Below, piece after piece: positions 1-12,282 of a stretch of 64,000 nt of DNA. The stretch is taken from contig JAVIAB010000008.1 of the NCBI GenBank assembly GCA_032433765.1, positions 38,854,179-38,918,178 on the forward strand. Direction: 5' to 3'. Numbering within the stretch: the first letter of the stretch is position 1; every line of letters starts with the position of its first letter. The notes below the pieces were generated by a model. The model saw nothing but the letters and a program-made list of their open reading frames with translations, was not told the DNA's origin and ran no database searches. The position numbers were made by a program, and so were the translations under genes. Origin of the DNA: Megaustenia siamemsis (taxonomy: Eukaryota > Mollusca > Gastropoda > Stylommatophora > Ariophantidae).

Positions 1-1359
1 AACTTTGTTATTGTCTTCTATGAACATAGACATAAACTTTGTTATTGTCTTCTATGAACATAGCCATAAACTCTGTTATTGTCTTCTATGAACATAGACA
101 TAAACTTTGTTATTTCTTCTATGAACATAGCCATAAACTTTGTTATTGTCTTCTATGAACATAGACATAAACTTTGTTATTGTCTTCTATGAACATAGCC
201 ATAAACTTTGTTATTGTCTTCTATGAACATAGCCATAAACTTTGTTATTGTCTTCTATGAACATAGACATAAACTCTGTTATTTCTTCTATGAACATAGA
301 CATAAACTTTGTTATTGTCTTCTATGAACATAGACATAAACTCTGTTATTTCTTCTATGAACATAGACATAAACTTTGTTATTGTCTTCTATGAACATAG
401 ACATAAACTTTGTTATTTCTTCTATGAACATAGACATAAACTTGTTATTTCTTCTATGAACATAGCCATAAACTTTGTTATTGTCTTCTATGAACATAGC
501 CATAAACTCTGTTATTTCTTCTATGAACATAGCCATAAACTTTGTTATTGTCTTCTATGAACATAGACATAAACTCTGTTATTGTCTTCTATGAACATAG
601 CCATAAACTTTGTTATTGTCTTCTATGAACATAGACATAAACTTTGTTATTGTCTTCTATGAACATAGCCATAAACTTTGTTATTGTCTTCTATGAACAT
701 AGCCATAAACTTTGTTATTGTCTTCTATGAACATAGACATAAACTTTGTTATTGTCTTCTATGAACATAGCCATAAACTCTGTTATTTCTTCTATGAACA
801 TAGCCATAAACTTTGTTATTGTCTTCTATGAACATAGACATAAACTTTGTTATTGTCTTCTATGAACATAGACATAAACTTTGTTATTGTCTTCTATGAA
901 CATAGCCATAAACTCTGTTATTGTCTTCTATGAACATAGCCATAAACTCTGTTATTGTCTTCTATGAACATAGCCATAAACTTTGTTATTGTCTTCTATG
1001 AACATAGCCATAAACTCTGTTATTGTCTTCTATGAACATAGCCATAAACTTTGTTATTGTCTTCTATGAACATAGCCATAAACTTTGTTATTGTCTTCTA
1101 TGAACATAGCCATAAACTTTGTTATTGTCTTCTATGAACATAGACATAAACTTTGTTATTGTCTTCTATGAACATAGCCATAAACTTTGTTATTGTCTTC
1201 TATGAACATAGCCATAAACTTTGTTATTGTCTTCTATGAACATAGCCATAAACTTTGTTATTGTCTTCTATGAACATAGACATAAACTTTGTTATTGTCT
1301 TCTATGAACATAGCCATAAACTTTGTTATTGTCTTTTACGAACATAGGCATAAACTTTG
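1..1359. repeat. 34-bp minisatellite array, cut by window edge
   Basis: About 40 tandem copies of a 34-bp unit containing 'cttctatgaacatag', with two main variants (gacata / gccata) and a 33-bp form that lacks one base in the ttattgtcttc stretch. The last units near 1,330 are diverged. The array is already running at base 1, so its left end is outside the window. Short open frames across it are repeat artefacts. Confidence 0.97.
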
Positions 1360-2154
1360 ATTATCAGAGAGGGAATTATGCACCTATGAACTGAAAAATG
1401 CTACTGTAGAATATATAGGCAAGTACAGGATAGTCCCATATTTGACCAGCTAAGAAGGATGCATTCACCTGAAAATTACAATCAAAGTTTTTATTCTTCT
1501 TTTATTCCTCATTTCTCTTTCAGCATCAATCAAAGTTATATAGAATTAATGAGGTTCTCCAGACAACAGTCAAATGTATCACAAGCACTTTTCTGAGGGC
1601 CTAAACAACCAGAATAAAACATAAAAAGAAGAAGAAAAATGCTAGTGTCAGAAACTCTTAAAGGAAGAATATTACATTTCTAACAAGTTAGATATAATAA
1701 AGACTATAAATATACATTTTTTACTTTTTCCAAGATTGCTCATAGAAAATTCACTGGAGGAAATAAGATTTCTATGGTTTACACAGGGGTAAAATACAAA
1801 TTCAGGTCTGAAAACCTTGTGACGAATGCATTGGGTAAGCAGCCTTTATTCCCTGGTCCTAAAAATGTCACCAGCAGATCCCAGTAATGGGAAAATGTAG
1901 TAAAGATAGTTTATTTTTTTTTACAAAGAATGTATTCATTAACCAATAACATTATAGTTTCACCTAGCCCACCACAAGTATTCTTGTTTAATATGATATA
2001 AAAGAAACCCTAACCAGTTTGACAATGGTACTTTATGTAAAGGTTCAGTGTAACAGATTGCTACAATAAATTAGCTAATCTAATTTTTTAATCTACATTT
2101 CATAAAAAGCAGTTGCTTTGTTCTACTAATTGATATTTTCACATTTGAAAATTT
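1360..2154. other. No gene seen; AT-rich sequence
   Basis: AT-rich sequence with short homopolymer runs and no convincing coding potential, repeat unit or RNA gene. If the MYND gene extends this far, it is intron, 3' UTR or downstream sequence. Confidence 0.5.
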
Positions 2155-2325
2155 TATTGACGGGCTCAACCAGGTCAGGGATGTGTGGTGAGATACAGTG
2201 CTGGTCCTGTGCAAGCTCTGACACTTGATAACAAAGATTGTTGGACATAGAGAGACTAAAATGTCTAACCTGTGTGCTTTCTTCAGCACAGAAGAACCAG
2301 AGATAAATAGATTAGAAGATTAATA
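2155..2325 (+). mobile_element. LINE-G 3' end fragment
   Basis: This segment matches the 3' ends at 5,285-5,745 and 25,340-25,545. The shared landmarks are 'gtgtggtgagatacagt', 'ctgacacttgataacaaag' and a final cagaag...agataaatagatt stretch. No open frame remains. It is interpreted as a 5'-truncated LINE tail. Confidence 0.6.
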
Positions 2326-2720
2326 TGTTAATAAATGTGCTACAGTCAAGTAGTGCATGGAAAATCATATTAAATAAGAACCCACATAAGTTAGATACAT
2401 AATGTTAAGATTAATATCGCTACAGTGAGAGTAACAACTACCTTGGCTTCCTGAGCATACTCTGTAGAATATTTCTGGAAATTGAGAAGACAATCCCTAC
2501 AAGAAAATTTGGAACATGGTATTCTAAATTTTTATATATAAAAATTATTTAACCAACTATTTTGCTCTTTAATTTATGATTATAAGAGTGCATTATTTAT
2601 AATATGATTAATTTTTGTTCACTACGGCATTCTATTCAGTTTATTCACAAATATAATTTTCTCAGCCTGTGTTAAAAATATAATAGTGTTACTATACATA
2701 AAAAAAATAATAAAAGTAAA
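2326..2720. other. No gene seen
   Basis: AT-rich spacer between a LINE-G tail and a SINE. Nothing is recognisable on either strand. Confidence 0.5.
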
Positions 2721-2960
2721 CCCATCATGCCAAGTGGCATATAGGGAATATGGTGTTAGTGACCATAAATTTTACAGACCCTCGGCACAGGATTTTTGGG
2801 GTAATGAGGTCGGTATTACAACCGTGCCGCTTTACTTTCCTAGAAAAAAATCCAGTACCCATTAAAGACTTGGTGAACCGGAAGCTGTCGGTTGAGATCA
2901 AACCCTACCTCTTGTCCTTTGTAGCCCAGTTCACTAACCACTGAGCTATCATGGCTCCCA
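2721..2960 (-). mobile_element. SINE-1 copy (tRNA-derived)
   Basis: Read on the minus strand it has the SINE-1 layout. A tRNA-like head with box A 'TAGCTCAGTGGTTAG' and a decayed box B is followed by a body (ggttcacc...gggtac...ttttttctaggaaagtaaag) and a conserved 3' end 'atacgccacttgg'-type. The box B here is mutated (GGTTTGATCTC), so it is probably inactive. Confidence 0.85.
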
Positions 2961-3009
2961 TTACTGTACATACTTTAAGGCAAATATTGTATTTGTACCC
3001 ATATTTTTC

Positions 3010-3184
3010 AGTGACCAGCAGCACATTTTATGAGCGATCACAATGCCAGGCCACTCTACTTTCCTAAAAAAAATTCTGGTACCCATGTAAGACTTTAGTG
3101 AATCCAGAAACTATAATTTGGGATCAAACCCAACCTCTTGCCTTTAATGGTCAAGTTCACTAACTATTGAACTACCATGGTTAA
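3010..3184 (-). mobile_element. SINE-1 copy, old and partial
   Basis: A diverged minus-strand SINE-1: the head (agttcaatagttagtgaactt) and central body are recognisable, and the 3' end is missing or decayed. It lies between two other SINE-1 copies in the same orientation. Confidence 0.65.
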
Positions 3185-3332
3185 CACTAAGGGAATTGAT
3201 ATTGCAAGTATCACTGCCAAGTATATTGCTTTATCTGTGTATCTTGTTTCAAAGATTAGTAGCTTTTATATGTATTTGCTTTAAAATATTACTAATAAAG
3301 TTAAAGCAAAATTTTCTTCCATGTCTTGTTAG

Positions 3333-3578
3333 TAGCATGGGGAATATAATGTTAGTGCTCATATTTTTTCAATGATCCAATAATGGATTTTTAGGTGATA
3401 TGGTCAGTATCATGTCAGGTCTTGCTTACTTTCCAGAATAATATGTGGTACCCATTTATAGAGTCTGGGTAAATGCTAGTATTGTCAGTTCTGAAAAAAT
3501 ATCAAACATCTGAGAATCAAACCTGGGCCTTCTGGTTAGCAGCAAGCACACTAATCACTCAGTCACCAAGACTCCTAA
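3333..3578 (-). mobile_element. SINE-1-like copy, strongly diverged
   Basis: Minus-strand sequence keeps the order of SINE-1 landmarks (box B-like GGTTTGATTCTC, gggtaccaca, tatggtcactaacatt). It is the third SINE in a row in this orientation within 900 bp. Confidence 0.5.
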
Positions 3579-3635
3579 AATATTACTTGTGGTCTGTATG
3601 TGTTCTAGCATGTATAACTGGCACAATGTACTTTA

Positions 3636-3711
3636 TTCCAAGTATAGCAGAATGTATTTTATTACAAGTATAACTGGCAGAATGTATTTTATTACAAGTA
3701 TAACTGGCAGA
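3636..3711. repeat. 30-bp minisatellite, left part of a split array
   Basis: About two and a half copies of the 30-bp unit 'ataactggcagaatgtattt...' that continues at 4,134-4,580. A LINE-A insertion separates the two parts. Confidence 0.85.
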
Positions 3712-4133
3712 CATGGTATAATGTGGAACGAATTCAAAACAAACGAGGAAATTAGGAAATCGCCAAACAACCACTAATATCTTCAGTAATAAAGAAAAGA
3801 CGATGGTCATATGTTGGACATGTGATGATAAGAGATAATAAATGAATAGCAAAGCAAGCCCTCATGTGGGAAACAACAGGTAAGAGAAAAAGAGGAAGAC
3901 CCAGAGAGACACTGAGAAGAACATTGCTGAGAGAGGCAAAAGCAGCAGGAATCAGCTCCCTCAATGAGATAGAGCTGCTTGCACAGAACAGAGACAAATG
4001 GCGAGATTTGATAAAATATCTTTAAAAGAATTGAAAACTGCTAGAACAAAAATTCAGATAAGAGAAGGAGTATCTTGGTCAATGCCCTATGGGCTGGCTA
4101 CAGCTTGAAAGGTCAATAGATAGATAGATAACT
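3712..4133 (+). mobile_element. LINE-A 3' end inserted in a minisatellite
   Basis: It encodes, with disruptions, the LINE-A C-terminus (WNEFKTNEEIRK..., RRWSYVGHV, WETTGKRKRGRPRETL, EIELLAQNRDKWRDLIKYL) and ends in 'ggtcaatagatagataga'. The start is 5'-truncated. The array unit 'ataactggcaga' flanks both sides, so a target-site duplication cannot be told from the array itself. Confidence 0.9.
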
Positions 4134-4580
4134 GGCAGAATGTATTTTCTTGTAAGTATAACTAGCAGAATGTATTTTATTACAAGTATAACTGGCAGAA
4201 TGTATTTTCTTACAAGTATAACTGGCAGAATGTATTTTATTACAAGTATAACTGGCAGAATGTATTTTCTTATAAGTATAACTGGCAGAATGTATTTTCT
4301 TATAAGTATAACTGGCAGAATGCATTTTTTATAAGTATAACTGGCAGAATGTATTTTATTACAAGTATAACTGGCAGAATGTATTTTCTTATAAGTATAA
4401 CTGGCAGAATGTATTTTATTACAAGTATAGTTGTTGGAGTGTATTTTATTGCAAGTATAACTGGCTGAATGTATTTTGTTGCATATAACTAACAGAATGT
4501 ATATTCTTTGATGCATAACTTTAAGAATGTATTTTCCTCTAAGTACAACTGGCAGAATGTATTTTATTGCAAATGTCATG
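4134..4580. repeat. 30-bp minisatellite, right part
   Basis: About 15 tandem copies of the unit seen at 3,636, with variants tattacaag / cttataag / cttacaag. Copies after 4,430 become diverged. Because the unit is 30 bp and lacks stops, spurious frames (ASYTCNKIHS-type) run across both strands. Confidence 0.95.
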
Positions 4581-4674
4581 TGTAGTAAATATTCACTTTC
4601 TAGCAATGATCATTAGCATTCTCATAATTATTTTCTTCCAAATAGCATTAACTTTGTGTTTTTTATTGCAAAGA

Positions 4675-4930
4675 CCACCAGCAAAACACTAAACAAAATT
4701 AGAGCTACTGAGCTTCCAGTGCTATTGTATGCATGCAAAATATGGACAGTATATAGACACCATGAACAGAATTTAAAGCATTCCCACACATAAGGGCAAA
4801 GAAGTAACATAAAATGGCAAGACAAGATTCTCAGATATTTGGACAGGGCTGATATCCAAGTTTTGACATTATTCTCATGCATATATGGACATACTGAACA
4901 GGTCATATAATTTACAATCCAAACTACCAA
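4675..4930 (+). mobile_element. LINE C-terminal fragment, diverged
   Basis: Conceptual translation with breaks gives a LINE C-terminal pattern: K.RATELPVLLYAC..WTVYRHHEQNLKAFH followed by W.GH-like residues. It matches the 'W T ... L..F....R.LRIL' region after the reverse transcriptase domain. There is no open frame. It differs from LINE-A to D. Confidence 0.55.
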
Positions 4931-5284
4931 CTGCTAAAAAAAATTATCATCATATAGTGAAATCTGACAAATGTAGACAAGGGGAAGCATTTTAAATTTA
5001 CACTCAGGACCTCATGAAAAACTTTCAGCATTAATACTGATATATGAGAAAATATGGCACAAGAGAGAACCACCTAGTGCACATCTCTTCGTTGTGGGGT
5101 TACATTCTGTGAGACAAACAAAAGAGTAGCAGCAAACAGTGGAGACAGACTAGAAAGGTTCATGAAATGATCCCCTATCACAAGCAGCTATAACATATCC
5201 AACTGTTGTCGATTATTCTGGTTTTAACAGTCATATTCGTACATGCAGACTAAACTGGATTAAAATCTGGATTAAAAGTTCTGT
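4931..5284. other. No gene seen
   Basis: AT-rich spacer between two LINE fragments. No coding or structural signal is recognised. Confidence 0.4.
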
Positions 5285-5745
5285 TTTCATCACCTGTGAT
5301 GGACAAACAGCAGCACCAAATTCTATGCATTGTTTTGCAAAGACTGCTTGAAAAGTCATTGTATTTTATTACAAAAATAAGAGAAATGACAAAGCATCCA
5401 AAAATATCAACTGTAATTAAGAGAAGGTCATGTATTAAAAAGAGACAACAAGAGCAACTCAAAGCAGGCTCTCAAATGGAAATCAGAGGGTAAAAGAAAA
5501 AGGTCAACCCAGAGAAACACTGAAAAGAACATTGAGGTGAGAGGTAAATACAACAGGCATCAGTTCCATCATCTAGATTGAGCAACTTGCCCAGAATAGA
5601 GCCATGTCACAAGATGCAATGCAAGTCCTGTGCAAGGTCTGACACTTGATAACAAAGATTGTCAGACATAAAAGTCTAGAATTTCTGACTAATGTTCCAT
5701 CTGCGGCTCAGAAGGACAATAGATAAATAGATTTTATTACAAAAC
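5285..5745 (+). mobile_element. LINE-G fragment with 3' end
   Basis: The best LINE-G copy in the window. It shows a decayed C-terminal coding region (EMTKHPKISTVIKRR; later an RPRETL-like segment) related to LINE-A, then the LINE-G tail (cacttgataacaaagattgt...gacaatagataaatag). It has several frame breaks. Confidence 0.7.
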
Positions 5746-6712
5746 ATTTCTATGTATTTGATTTAAAAAAAAATAAAAACTATTTTCCTGAAAATATCAC
5801 TAGCAATTTCTGTGAGTTTTCAATTCAAAGAAAATATCACTAACAGCAACTGTTTGCCTCTTCTTTGCTTCAAATTTCTTGTGATTAGTAAATAAAAATG
5901 CACCATTTAAAAGTACTAATAACATTAAATAGCAGCGTGAAATTTAAACAGCTGAACATACTCAATTATTTATTTCTATTTTAAATGTGTAGTTTAATAT
6001 TTAGTAAATTAAAAAAAGAAATGAAAGAAGTCCCTAAATTATTTGGAATGTAAAGCTTCAAATTGCAATAGGCAAACTCTAACAAGCTGCTGCAGATTTT
6101 TTTTTGCTATTGCCAATTTTCAGTGACTCATATTTATTGAAGTTAATTCTGCACATCCATAAACTTAAGCTCATTTATTATTCATAGTTTTAAATTTCTC
6201 CATGACAAGACTCATCAAATTCTAGTTTCAGCCAAAATTTGCATTATCTATATGTGGGCTACCACAAAAAAAGAGATATTAGCATTTAAAAATTTGCTCC
6301 AGGGGAGGTGAGGAGGGGGGAAATTAGATTATCTCCTCCTGATGCATATGAATAATTTTTTTATTTAAATGTACAAAGATCTCATTTGTACTTTAATATG
6401 TCTTGAGTGAGCACAATTATAATCTGCTCACCACATGGTGACTGCACTGGGTACGTATCCTGTACTCTTTAGTCTCAAAGAAATTTCAAACAGACTTGGA
6501 CAATTTAAAAAAAAATGCATTTAATGATAGCTATTTTTCTTTTTCCAAAAACTATACAGCAATCCATGAAATGCCCCAAAATTGATAAATTAACAAAAGT
6601 TAAAAAAAAAAAAAACAGAACAAAATAACAAAAAGCAATAACCCTGTAATTCGAGTGATCATGAAAATTATAGTTATTGTGTAGGTCTATCTGCAATTTA
6701 TTTTAATACTTT
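5746..6712. other. No gene seen; AT-rich, repeat-poor
   Basis: Nearly 1 kb of AT-rich sequence with poly-A/T runs and no tandem array, LINE or SINE signature. It could be intron, or 3' UTR of the minus-strand MYND gene, but no stop-bearing exon was identified here. Confidence 0.4.
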
Positions 6713-7000
6713 CACCATCATCAAATGTTATGCCTGCTGGTGAATGTGATCATGTCTCTCCACAACTTTATATCCATAAAGTTGATTATCAATTGTTGTG
6801 TCTGAAATTTGTAATCTCTCTCAATTTATTCAATTTTTCTTGTTGTCGTAATGCAGTCCTGCTGGTCCCTTCTCAATGCATGGCAAAAAAATTGTGATCA
6901 CTTCCTTCTGATATTAGCAAGAAATTTTCTTTTTAGCTATATATGGTATTAATCATTCTTCTGTAGAACTACATTTCTATGGTATATAATACTTCAGTCA
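6713..7000 (-). mobile_element. LINE-D-like 3' end, old
   Basis: It begins with the LINE-D 3' signature seen from the minus strand (caccatcatcaaatg..., gtgatcatgtctctccacaac) and continues with a decayed C-terminal region. Similarity fades after about 6,950. Confidence 0.55.
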
Positions 7001-8283
7001 ACATCAAATCCCATAAATTAATAATTATTTTTACATTAAGGCTTTGTCAACAAAATGGGCATTAAATTAAATGTCTTTAACTCTTTCCATACATTTTGAC
7101 ACACTGTACATCATGTCAATTTTGGTTGCGCATGTTAGCTGCAGAGTGCGTCACTCTCAATTTGATTCATGTAAACCATCATCAAACTGTATTCTTTTTA
7201 TATGTCTTGTATCATCTTGGTTTTAGTGAAATCTAATTCTTTGTTTAATTATCTAAAAATCAACAATCAATATGTAAGATAAACATACACATGTAGATTG
7301 AAATTTAAAACAATGAAAAATGTTATCTATGAAATCTCTTCTGTTCATTGATAAATATCTTCCATACTGAAGAGGTTAATGGAACCTCCAAACCAGACCT
7401 TTATACCAATCTGTTTTGTGTATGAGTTTACAAACTAAACACTTGTAATTACTTGTTTCACATTTGTGCTACAAACTAACATGTACTAATTTATGTCTTA
7501 TGTCTAATCTCCCAAACTAAAGGCACACACAAATCTGTTCATTTATGAGCCCATAAACTAAAACATTTGATAAAGATATGCTTTATGTTTGAGCTCGTAA
7601 TTTAGACATTTGAAACAATGTTTCAGCTCACAAACTAGACATTCCTTACAATCTGTCAAAATTCTTAGATAACAATTTTGACCAAGTTTATAACAGCAAA
7701 AACAATAATAACAATAACAATAACAAACAATTAAATTACATCCAAATGCTTGAAATACTTATTTATGAGTAGAGATTCTCAACAGTCAAGTTATTAAAAA
7801 TGTTTAGTTCAGTCCACAACTTTATGATTAATGTTACTTTGTTAACTTAATTAGATGCTTAGAATTTTCATTTCTTTTTGTTTTCAACCCACTTAATCTG
7901 AAACGAAATAAAAAATTGCCAATACAAAATACAAAGCCATTCCTAAGCTCTCACGGTCAGTCGGGCCAATGTTTCCTTCACAATATCTGGTTTAGGAAAA
8001 TTGAGTGGATGTGATACAGAACGACCAATGAACCAATTTCTGCTACTTGACACAATTAGAAGGCACTGTTATTATTTGGTACCAAAAGTGTAACTGTAAT
8101 TCACATCTCATATTTTGGGATATGAGCAAGTTGAGTTTTCAAAGTTTTACCGCATTTGTTGTCAGGACAATGGTTTGCATTCTGCAGCATGTATGCTCCA
8201 ATGCTTTGTCTGTGAACAAAAAATAGAAGTGTCACGTATTACACAAAGTGTATGGACTGATCAAAGAAATATATCATGCCAAA
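7001..8283. other. No gene seen; AT-rich, repeat-poor
   Basis: Mostly unique-looking AT-rich sequence. From about 7,380 to 7,650 the phrase 'aaactaaacatttg / acaaactagacatt' recurs loosely, suggesting a decayed tandem repeat. I could not find the missing last MYND-gene exon here by eye. Confidence 0.4.
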
Positions 8284-8815
8284 AGATTCATCATCATCAT
8301 GTGCCATACCGGTTGGCGTAGGCGATCATGTCCCTCCACAATCTTCTATCCACAGTGCATCGTATCAGTTCTGTTGTTGACTGTTTTCCTTGCCATGACA
8401 CCAAGCTATCCAATATTTTCTCTCTTTGTCATCCGCAATCTCTCTTTCCTTTTATTTTGCCAGTTGTAACCAAGTATTCCAACTTTCCTCTTCTCATGAT
8501 GTGCCCGAAAAATGTTTATTGCTTCTTTCTGATGTTTTTTAAGAGCTCCCTTTTTGTGTTGGCTTCTTTGAGAACTTCCTCATTAGTCTTTTTAGCTGTC
8601 CAGGGAACTTTCAACATTCTTCTGAGAAATCCCATCTCTGTGGCCTCTAATCGTCTTTTCATTTGTTTGTCTACTGTCCATGATTCGCTTCCATAGGTCA
8701 GAATTGGTTCTATATAGCACCGATTAACTCTCTTTCTCATTTCTATTGACATAGATTTGTTGCATAAGATATTTTTCATCTTCCGAAATGCTATTTTGGC
8801 CTGAGCTATTGATTA
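8284..8815 (-). mobile_element. LINE-B C-terminal fragment
   Basis: The minus strand encodes the LINE-B C-terminus: KNILCNKSMSIEMRKRV, YIEPILTYGSESWTVDKQ, RRMLKVPWTAKKTNEEVL, then after a break a GH..R..KLEYLVTTGKI-type segment and the tail 'catgatgatgatga'. It is 5'-truncated and also appears at 37,748 and 39,880. It is a C-terminal domain downstream of a reverse transcriptase, with no RT motif in this copy. Confidence 0.88.
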
Positions 8816-8917
8816 AAAAGATTGAACCAAAAGATTAGGACAAAATTATAAAGGAATTATGAATGACAATATTGAAGCATTAAACTAAATATGTCTTTCT
8901 GTTTCTATTTTCAAGTG

Positions 8918-9970
8918 TTGAAATTGATCCACAGAAAGTATTAAAAGTCTACAAGTATATAGACTGGATAGCAAAAGTGTCAAACATCTTCAGGTGTAAA
9001 AACTGGCCCAGAGAAAGTGTTATATCATGCTGAAGTGTAAGATTTAACAGAGAAACCATCATATCATAATCTGGTGTAAAGATTTAAAAGAGAAAGTGTT
9101 ATATTGTATCAAGGTGTAAAGATTGAACAAAGAAAGTATCATATAATATTAAGGCATAAAGACTGAATAAAGAAAGTATCATATTGTATCAAGGTGTAAG
9201 ATTGAATAAAGAAAGTATCATATTGTATCAAGGTGTAAGATTGAACAAAGAAAGTGTCATATTGTATCAAGGTGTAAGATTGAACAAAGAAAGTGTCATA
9301 TTGTATCAAGGTGTAAGATTGAACAAAGAAAGTGTCATATTGTATCAAGGTGTAAGATTGAATAAAGAAAGTATCATATTGTATCAAGGTGTAAGATTGA
9401 ACAAAGAAAGTGTCATATTGTATCAAGGTGTAAGATTGAACAAAGAAAGTGTCATATTGTATCAAGGTGTAAGATTGAACAAAGAAAGTGTCATATTGTA
9501 TCAAGGTGTAAGATTGAACAAAGAAAGTGTCATATTGTATCAAGGTGTAAGATTGAACAAAGAAAGTGTCATATTGTATCAAGGTGTAAGATTGAACAAA
9601 GAAAGTGTCATATTGTATCAAGGTGTAAGATTGAACAAAGAAAGTGTCATATTGTATCAAGGTGTAAGATTGAACAAAGAAAGTGTCATATTGTATCAAG
9701 GTGTAAGATTGAACAAAGAAAGTGTCATATTGTATCAAGGTGTAAGATTGAACAAAGAAAGTGTCATATTGTATCAAGGTGTAAGATTGAACAAAGAAAG
9801 TGTCATATTGTATCAAGGTGCAAGATTGAACAAAGAAAGTGTCATATTGTATCAAGGTGTAAGATTGAACAATAGAAGTATCATATCACACTAAGGTGTA
9901 AGATTGGTCAAAGAAAGTGTCAAATCATATTAAGGCGTAAAGATTGAACAGAGAAAGTGTCAAACTACTC
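8918..9970. repeat. 39-bp minisatellite with homogeneous core
   Basis: The core (about 9,180-9,880) has about 18 near-identical 39-bp units containing 'tatcaaggtgtaagattga'. Flanking units back to about 8,918 and on to 9,970 are increasingly diverged. Both strands carry long spurious frames (13-residue repeats YQGVRLNKESVIL and, on the other strand, IQYDTFFVQSYTL) because 39 is divisible by three. Confidence 0.96.
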
Positions 9971-10258
9971 AGTTTTTTTCTCTTGGTTTTAATAGATCTC
10001 TCGGCCTGTTTACTATTTTCTTTCCATCTATTTTTTTAAAAAAATCAGGTTTTAGTTCCCTACCTCTTTGCTTCTCTAGCGCTATCTACATGATTACATG
10101 AAATCAAATCTACAGACATATTCAAATCCTCATAGCTATGATTTTTTAACTTGTGTCTGCAGGGAGATGAACATCAATTTATCATATAAGCTATCTATTC
10201 AGGTTTTTGTGTATGTAGGCTTTTCCACATACTTTGGCTTCCAGTTTAATGAAATATA

Positions 10259-11090
10259 GAGACCTTTTTGACAGTCTTTCATCTACAAATAAGATATCTC
10301 TCACATCTTCAAATAAGATGTCTGTCCATTCTCTCACATTTCTATTTAGGATGTCTGTCCTCTCTCTCACATCTTCAAATAAGATGTCTCTCACTCTCTC
10401 ACATCTTCAAATAAGATGTCTGTCCATTCTCTCACATCTCCATTTAGGATGTCTATCCTCTCTCTCTCACATCTTCAAATAAGATGTCTCTCCACTATCT
10501 CACATCTTCAAATAAGATGTCTCTCCACTATCTCACATCTTCAAATAAGATGTCTCTCCACTATCTCACATCTTCAAATAAGATGTCTCTCATTCTCTCA
10601 CATCTTCAAATAAGATGTCTGTCCATTCTCTCACATCTCCATTTAGGATGTTTGTCCTCTCTCTCACATCTTCAAATAAGATATCTGTCCATTCTCTCAT
10701 GTCTCCATTTAGGATGTCTGTCTTCTCTCACACATCTTCAAATAAGATGTCTCTCACATCTTCAAATAAGATATCTGTCCATTCTCTCATGTCTCCATTT
10801 AGGATGTCTGTCCTCTCTCTCACATCTTCAAATAAGATATCTGTCCATTCTCTCATGTCTCCATTTAGGATGTCTGCCTTCTCTCTCACATCTTCAAATA
10901 AGATGTCTCTCACATCTTCAAATAAGATATCTGTCCATTCTCTCACATCTCCATTTAGGATGTCTGTCCTCTCTCTCAAATCTTCAAATAAGATGTCTCT
11001 GCACTATCTCACATCTTCAAGTAGTATGTCTCTTCACTCTCTCAAATCTGCAAATAACATTCTCCACTCTGTTAAAAACAAGAACAATTT
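10259..11090. repeat. Composite minisatellite of two alternating units
   Basis: Two related units alternate: 'catcttcaaataagatgtct' and 'catctccatttaggatgtct', joined by ctctctca or gtccattct. Their order gives irregular higher-order blocks of roughly 60-100 bp. Diverged copies occur at 11,000-11,080. Confidence 0.93.
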
Positions 11091-11254
11091 CCTTTATAAA
11101 ATGTAATTGTTATCTTAGAATGTCCCTATTAGATTATTCTCCTACTTGAAGATTTTATGATGGTCATGATGTTTTTCTACTCTTCCTGTGAAACTGAAAG
11201 CCTAAAGGATAAGGTTACATGTGTTTTTTGTTGTTGCTATCCTTACTTTTCTTA

Positions 11255-11745
11255 TTTTCTTCTCATTTGTTTTTCAGCATCAAGTGGAGTATAATTTGTG
11301 ATCTTTTGCTCTTCTGTTAGCCTCTGCCGCTGTTATGTTTCCTAGTGTTTCTAATATTCAAACAATCTATCTTTTTTGTGGTTGAGTCTGGTGAACTTGT
11401 AATGTTTATTAAAGGATTGTTGTGTTGTGTTTTGGTCTTACTGTCCTATAACATGGCCAAACCATTGTAGCTCTTGTTCCTTTACGTATTCTATGGTTAG
11501 AATTATTCCTAGCTTTTTTCTCAGTTCATCATTTCTAATCTTATCTCTCAGGCTGTATCTTGTCATTCGTCTAACACATTTCATCTTGGCAGTGTTATTT
11601 TTATTATTGTTCTTTAGACTAGAGTCCAGGTCTAGCATTGGTAGCACAACATTGGGATAAAGATTGTGTTGCAGAGTGCCCGTTTTCCCAGTAGTGTTAT
11701 TTCCTTGTTGGATAACAGTAGTAGCAGTTGTACACTGATTTGACT
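11255..11745 (-). mobile_element. LINE-F C-terminal fragment
   Basis: It matches the 3' part of the longer LINE-F at 52,930-55,205 (shared 'ttgctcttctgtt', 'gtttcctag.gtttc'). The minus strand encodes KMKCVRRMTRYSLRDKIRND and ELQWFGHVI, the W(F/Y)GHV C-terminal motif common in LINEs. Confidence 0.7.
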
Positions 11746-11849
11746 ATCCCTAATGTGGTGTTAAAGAAAAGCTTGTGAAAGGACAATAAACAAAGTGATA
11801 CAACACCAGACAGAATCAGTTGAAATGTGATTATTTAGAAGGATGTGGT

Positions 11850-12160
11850 ACTGTGCACAATCAACAACAAAAAATTTAATGAGAGGATACTAAAAGAAAC
11901 AGATGAAGTAAGGAAGATTATAAAGCAAACTAAAAAAAGGCAGTGCATATTTATTGGGGTGTATATATGGTGAAGAGGCGGGTTGAAATACTTAGCGACA
12001 ACAGGAAAAAGGAGGTAGCAAAAGGAAAAAATGCTGGACGATTTGACAGCGTGGCACTGGAAAAGATCATCAGTGTAACAGCTGCACAGTACACTAGATC
12101 AAGGGTTATGGAAAACATGACAATGGATGCCTTTCAGCAAGAACCATAAATGAATGAATT
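11850..12160 (+). mobile_element. LINE C-terminal fragment, unclassified
   Basis: Plus-strand conceptual translation reads NERILKETDEVRKIIKQTKKRQC then a KKEVAKGKNAGRFDS segment. This is the layout of LINE C-termini (RRQ..F.GH..., GKI.GKR.RGR) with the key motifs decayed. It is assigned by analogy only. Confidence 0.45.
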
Positions 12161-12282
12161 GCTGTATACTATGCAAGGACAGGAATCAACAACATAATCT
12201 TGTTGAATCTACTGCAGGCTTCTACTAAAGTCTATGCCAAGATTTCTAATTCATAATTCTCTTTGTTCCTTACTACAATTTT

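Noticed and set aside
9139..9894. Two overlapping frames of 236 and 238 codons on opposite strands
   Set aside because: Both are translations of the same 39-bp minisatellite; 39 is divisible by three and the unit lacks stops.
8918..9970. CRISPR-like array
   Set aside because: Units are contiguous identical repeats with no unique spacers, and the host is a eukaryote.
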